55,612 nucleotides of DNA, from IMG/VR virus record IMGVR_UViG_3300031576_000053, positions 1-55,612 of that record; one strand, 5' to 3'. Source of the stretch: a virus. Made by a program: the position numbers and the translations under genes. The notes beneath the pieces are model-generated. The model ran no database searches, was not told the origin of the DNA, and worked only from the letters and a program-made list of their open reading frames with translations. Within the stretch, counting starts at the first letter, position 1. Every line of letters begins with the position of its first letter. Of this stretch, positions 55,294 through 55,612 are shown piece by piece.

Positions 55294-55612
55294 ATGCAAT
55301 ACGTCGTCGCCCGACCGCGAATCTATTCCGGCGACCTGCTTGCGTGGTCGCACCACGGCTGGCGATCTTGGTACGACATCAAGATTCAGCTCGTCAGAAT
55401 CTTCACGCGCTCCGAGTATTGCCACGTCGGCATCGCTTGGGTGGTCGGCGGGCGCGTGTTCGTTCTGGAGGCCGTGCAGAGCGGGGTGCGGATTTTCCCG
55501 CTTTCGCGTCTGCTGCCGTTTTACTGGCTTTCGCTGCGCGTCAAGTGGGAGCTAGAGGTCGAGGCGTGGGCGCTTCGCCAAATCGGCGAGCCCTATTCAA
55601 CCTGGCAGGCGA
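55294..55612 (+). CDS. Permuted papain-fold (YiiX/NlpC-P60-like) peptidase, N-terminal part
   Basis: ATG 55294; the frame runs off the window end and continues at base 2. MQYVVARPRIYSGDLLAWSH begins the family's usual 'G-D-x-L' start. Here two codons differ from the left-end copy (VLEAVQSG versus ALEAVQTG). The catalytic His of CHVGI is in this part and the Cys in the left-end part. Confidence 0.75.
   Translation, partial: MQYVVARPRIYSGDLLAWSHHGWRSWYDIKIQLVRIFTRSEYCHVGIAWVVGGRVFVLEAVQSGVRIFPLSRLLPFYWLSLRVKWELEVEAWALRQIGEPYSTWQA
55380..55612. repeat. Right copy of the terminal direct repeat
   Basis: Counterpart of 1-233. The four differences are packed into 23 bases (55463-55485), two of them changing residues (Ala to Val, Thr to Ser). 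Confidence 0.9.

Noticed and set aside
1-55612. Integrase, tRNA genes or CRISPR arrays
   Set aside because: Looked for recombinase motifs, cloverleaf-type sequences and regularly spaced repeats; none seen by eye. A tRNA scan would be needed to exclude an unusual tRNA.

Overview
This is an essentially complete genome of a long-tailed (siphovirus-type), HK97-fold double-stranded DNA phage. It is GC-rich and carries a two-component spanin whose outer part is a lipoprotein, so the host is a Gram-negative bacterium. The gene families suggest Pseudomonadota, perhaps Betaproteobacteria (inference). Bases 1-233 recur at 55380-55612 with four mismatches. The contig therefore closes into a circle of about 55.38 kb, and the cut lies inside a permuted papain-fold peptidase gene. 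I see no integrase, CRISPR array or tRNA gene.

Layout, left to right. 2-2762 (+): end of the peptidase gene, then a lysis cassette with small membrane proteins, an M15 endolysin, an HNH homing endonuclease and overlapping Rz/Rz1 spanins. 2679-15471 (-): a long leftward early operon whose genes mostly overlap by ATGA/GTGA/TTGA. It holds HNH, ASCH, zinc-finger, DNA methyltransferase, NinB-like, PD-(D/E)XK exonuclease and ssDNA-annealing-type recombination genes plus many small unknowns, including truncated GHKL-ATPase and DUF932 proteins. 15472-15625: divergent control region with four GTTTAC-type sites and overlapping divergent promoters. 15626-20652 (+): Cro-like repressor, a glycosyltransferase resembling those of DNA hypermodification, DUF1376 replication protein and partner, a remnant cytosine-methyltransferase tail readable in two frames, a PD-(D/E)XK endonuclease and a Q-like antiterminator followed by a possible pR'/tR' unit. 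20744-33040 (+): packaging and head genes (HNH, TerS, TerL, portal, several virion-type proteins, protease, capsid, head-tail connectors). 33037-41892 (+): about 8.9 kb of tightly overlapping glycosyltransferase-like and methyltransferase genes inserted between head-tail joining and tail-completion genes. 41904-51260 (+): tail genes, with a classic -1 frameshift in the tail chaperones, tape measure, tail-tip proteins and a gpJ-like protein, interrupted by a GIY-YIG gene. 51265-53517: a second GIY-YIG gene and a leftward IS1595-type transposase operon. 53690-55612 (+): tail fibre, accessory proteins and the start of the peptidase.

The early genes run outward from the 15.5 kb control region. 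Leftward products supply recombination, nuclease and methylation functions; rightward products supply replication and late control. The Q-like protein would release late transcription through packaging, head, glycan, tail and (around the circle) lysis genes. The most interesting feature is the glycan/methyl cassette in the morphogenesis operon, which I read as a virion-modification system (inference). Homing endonucleases of three families (HNH, LAGLIDADG, GIY-YIG) and an IS-type transposase mark the genome as heavily colonised by selfish elements.
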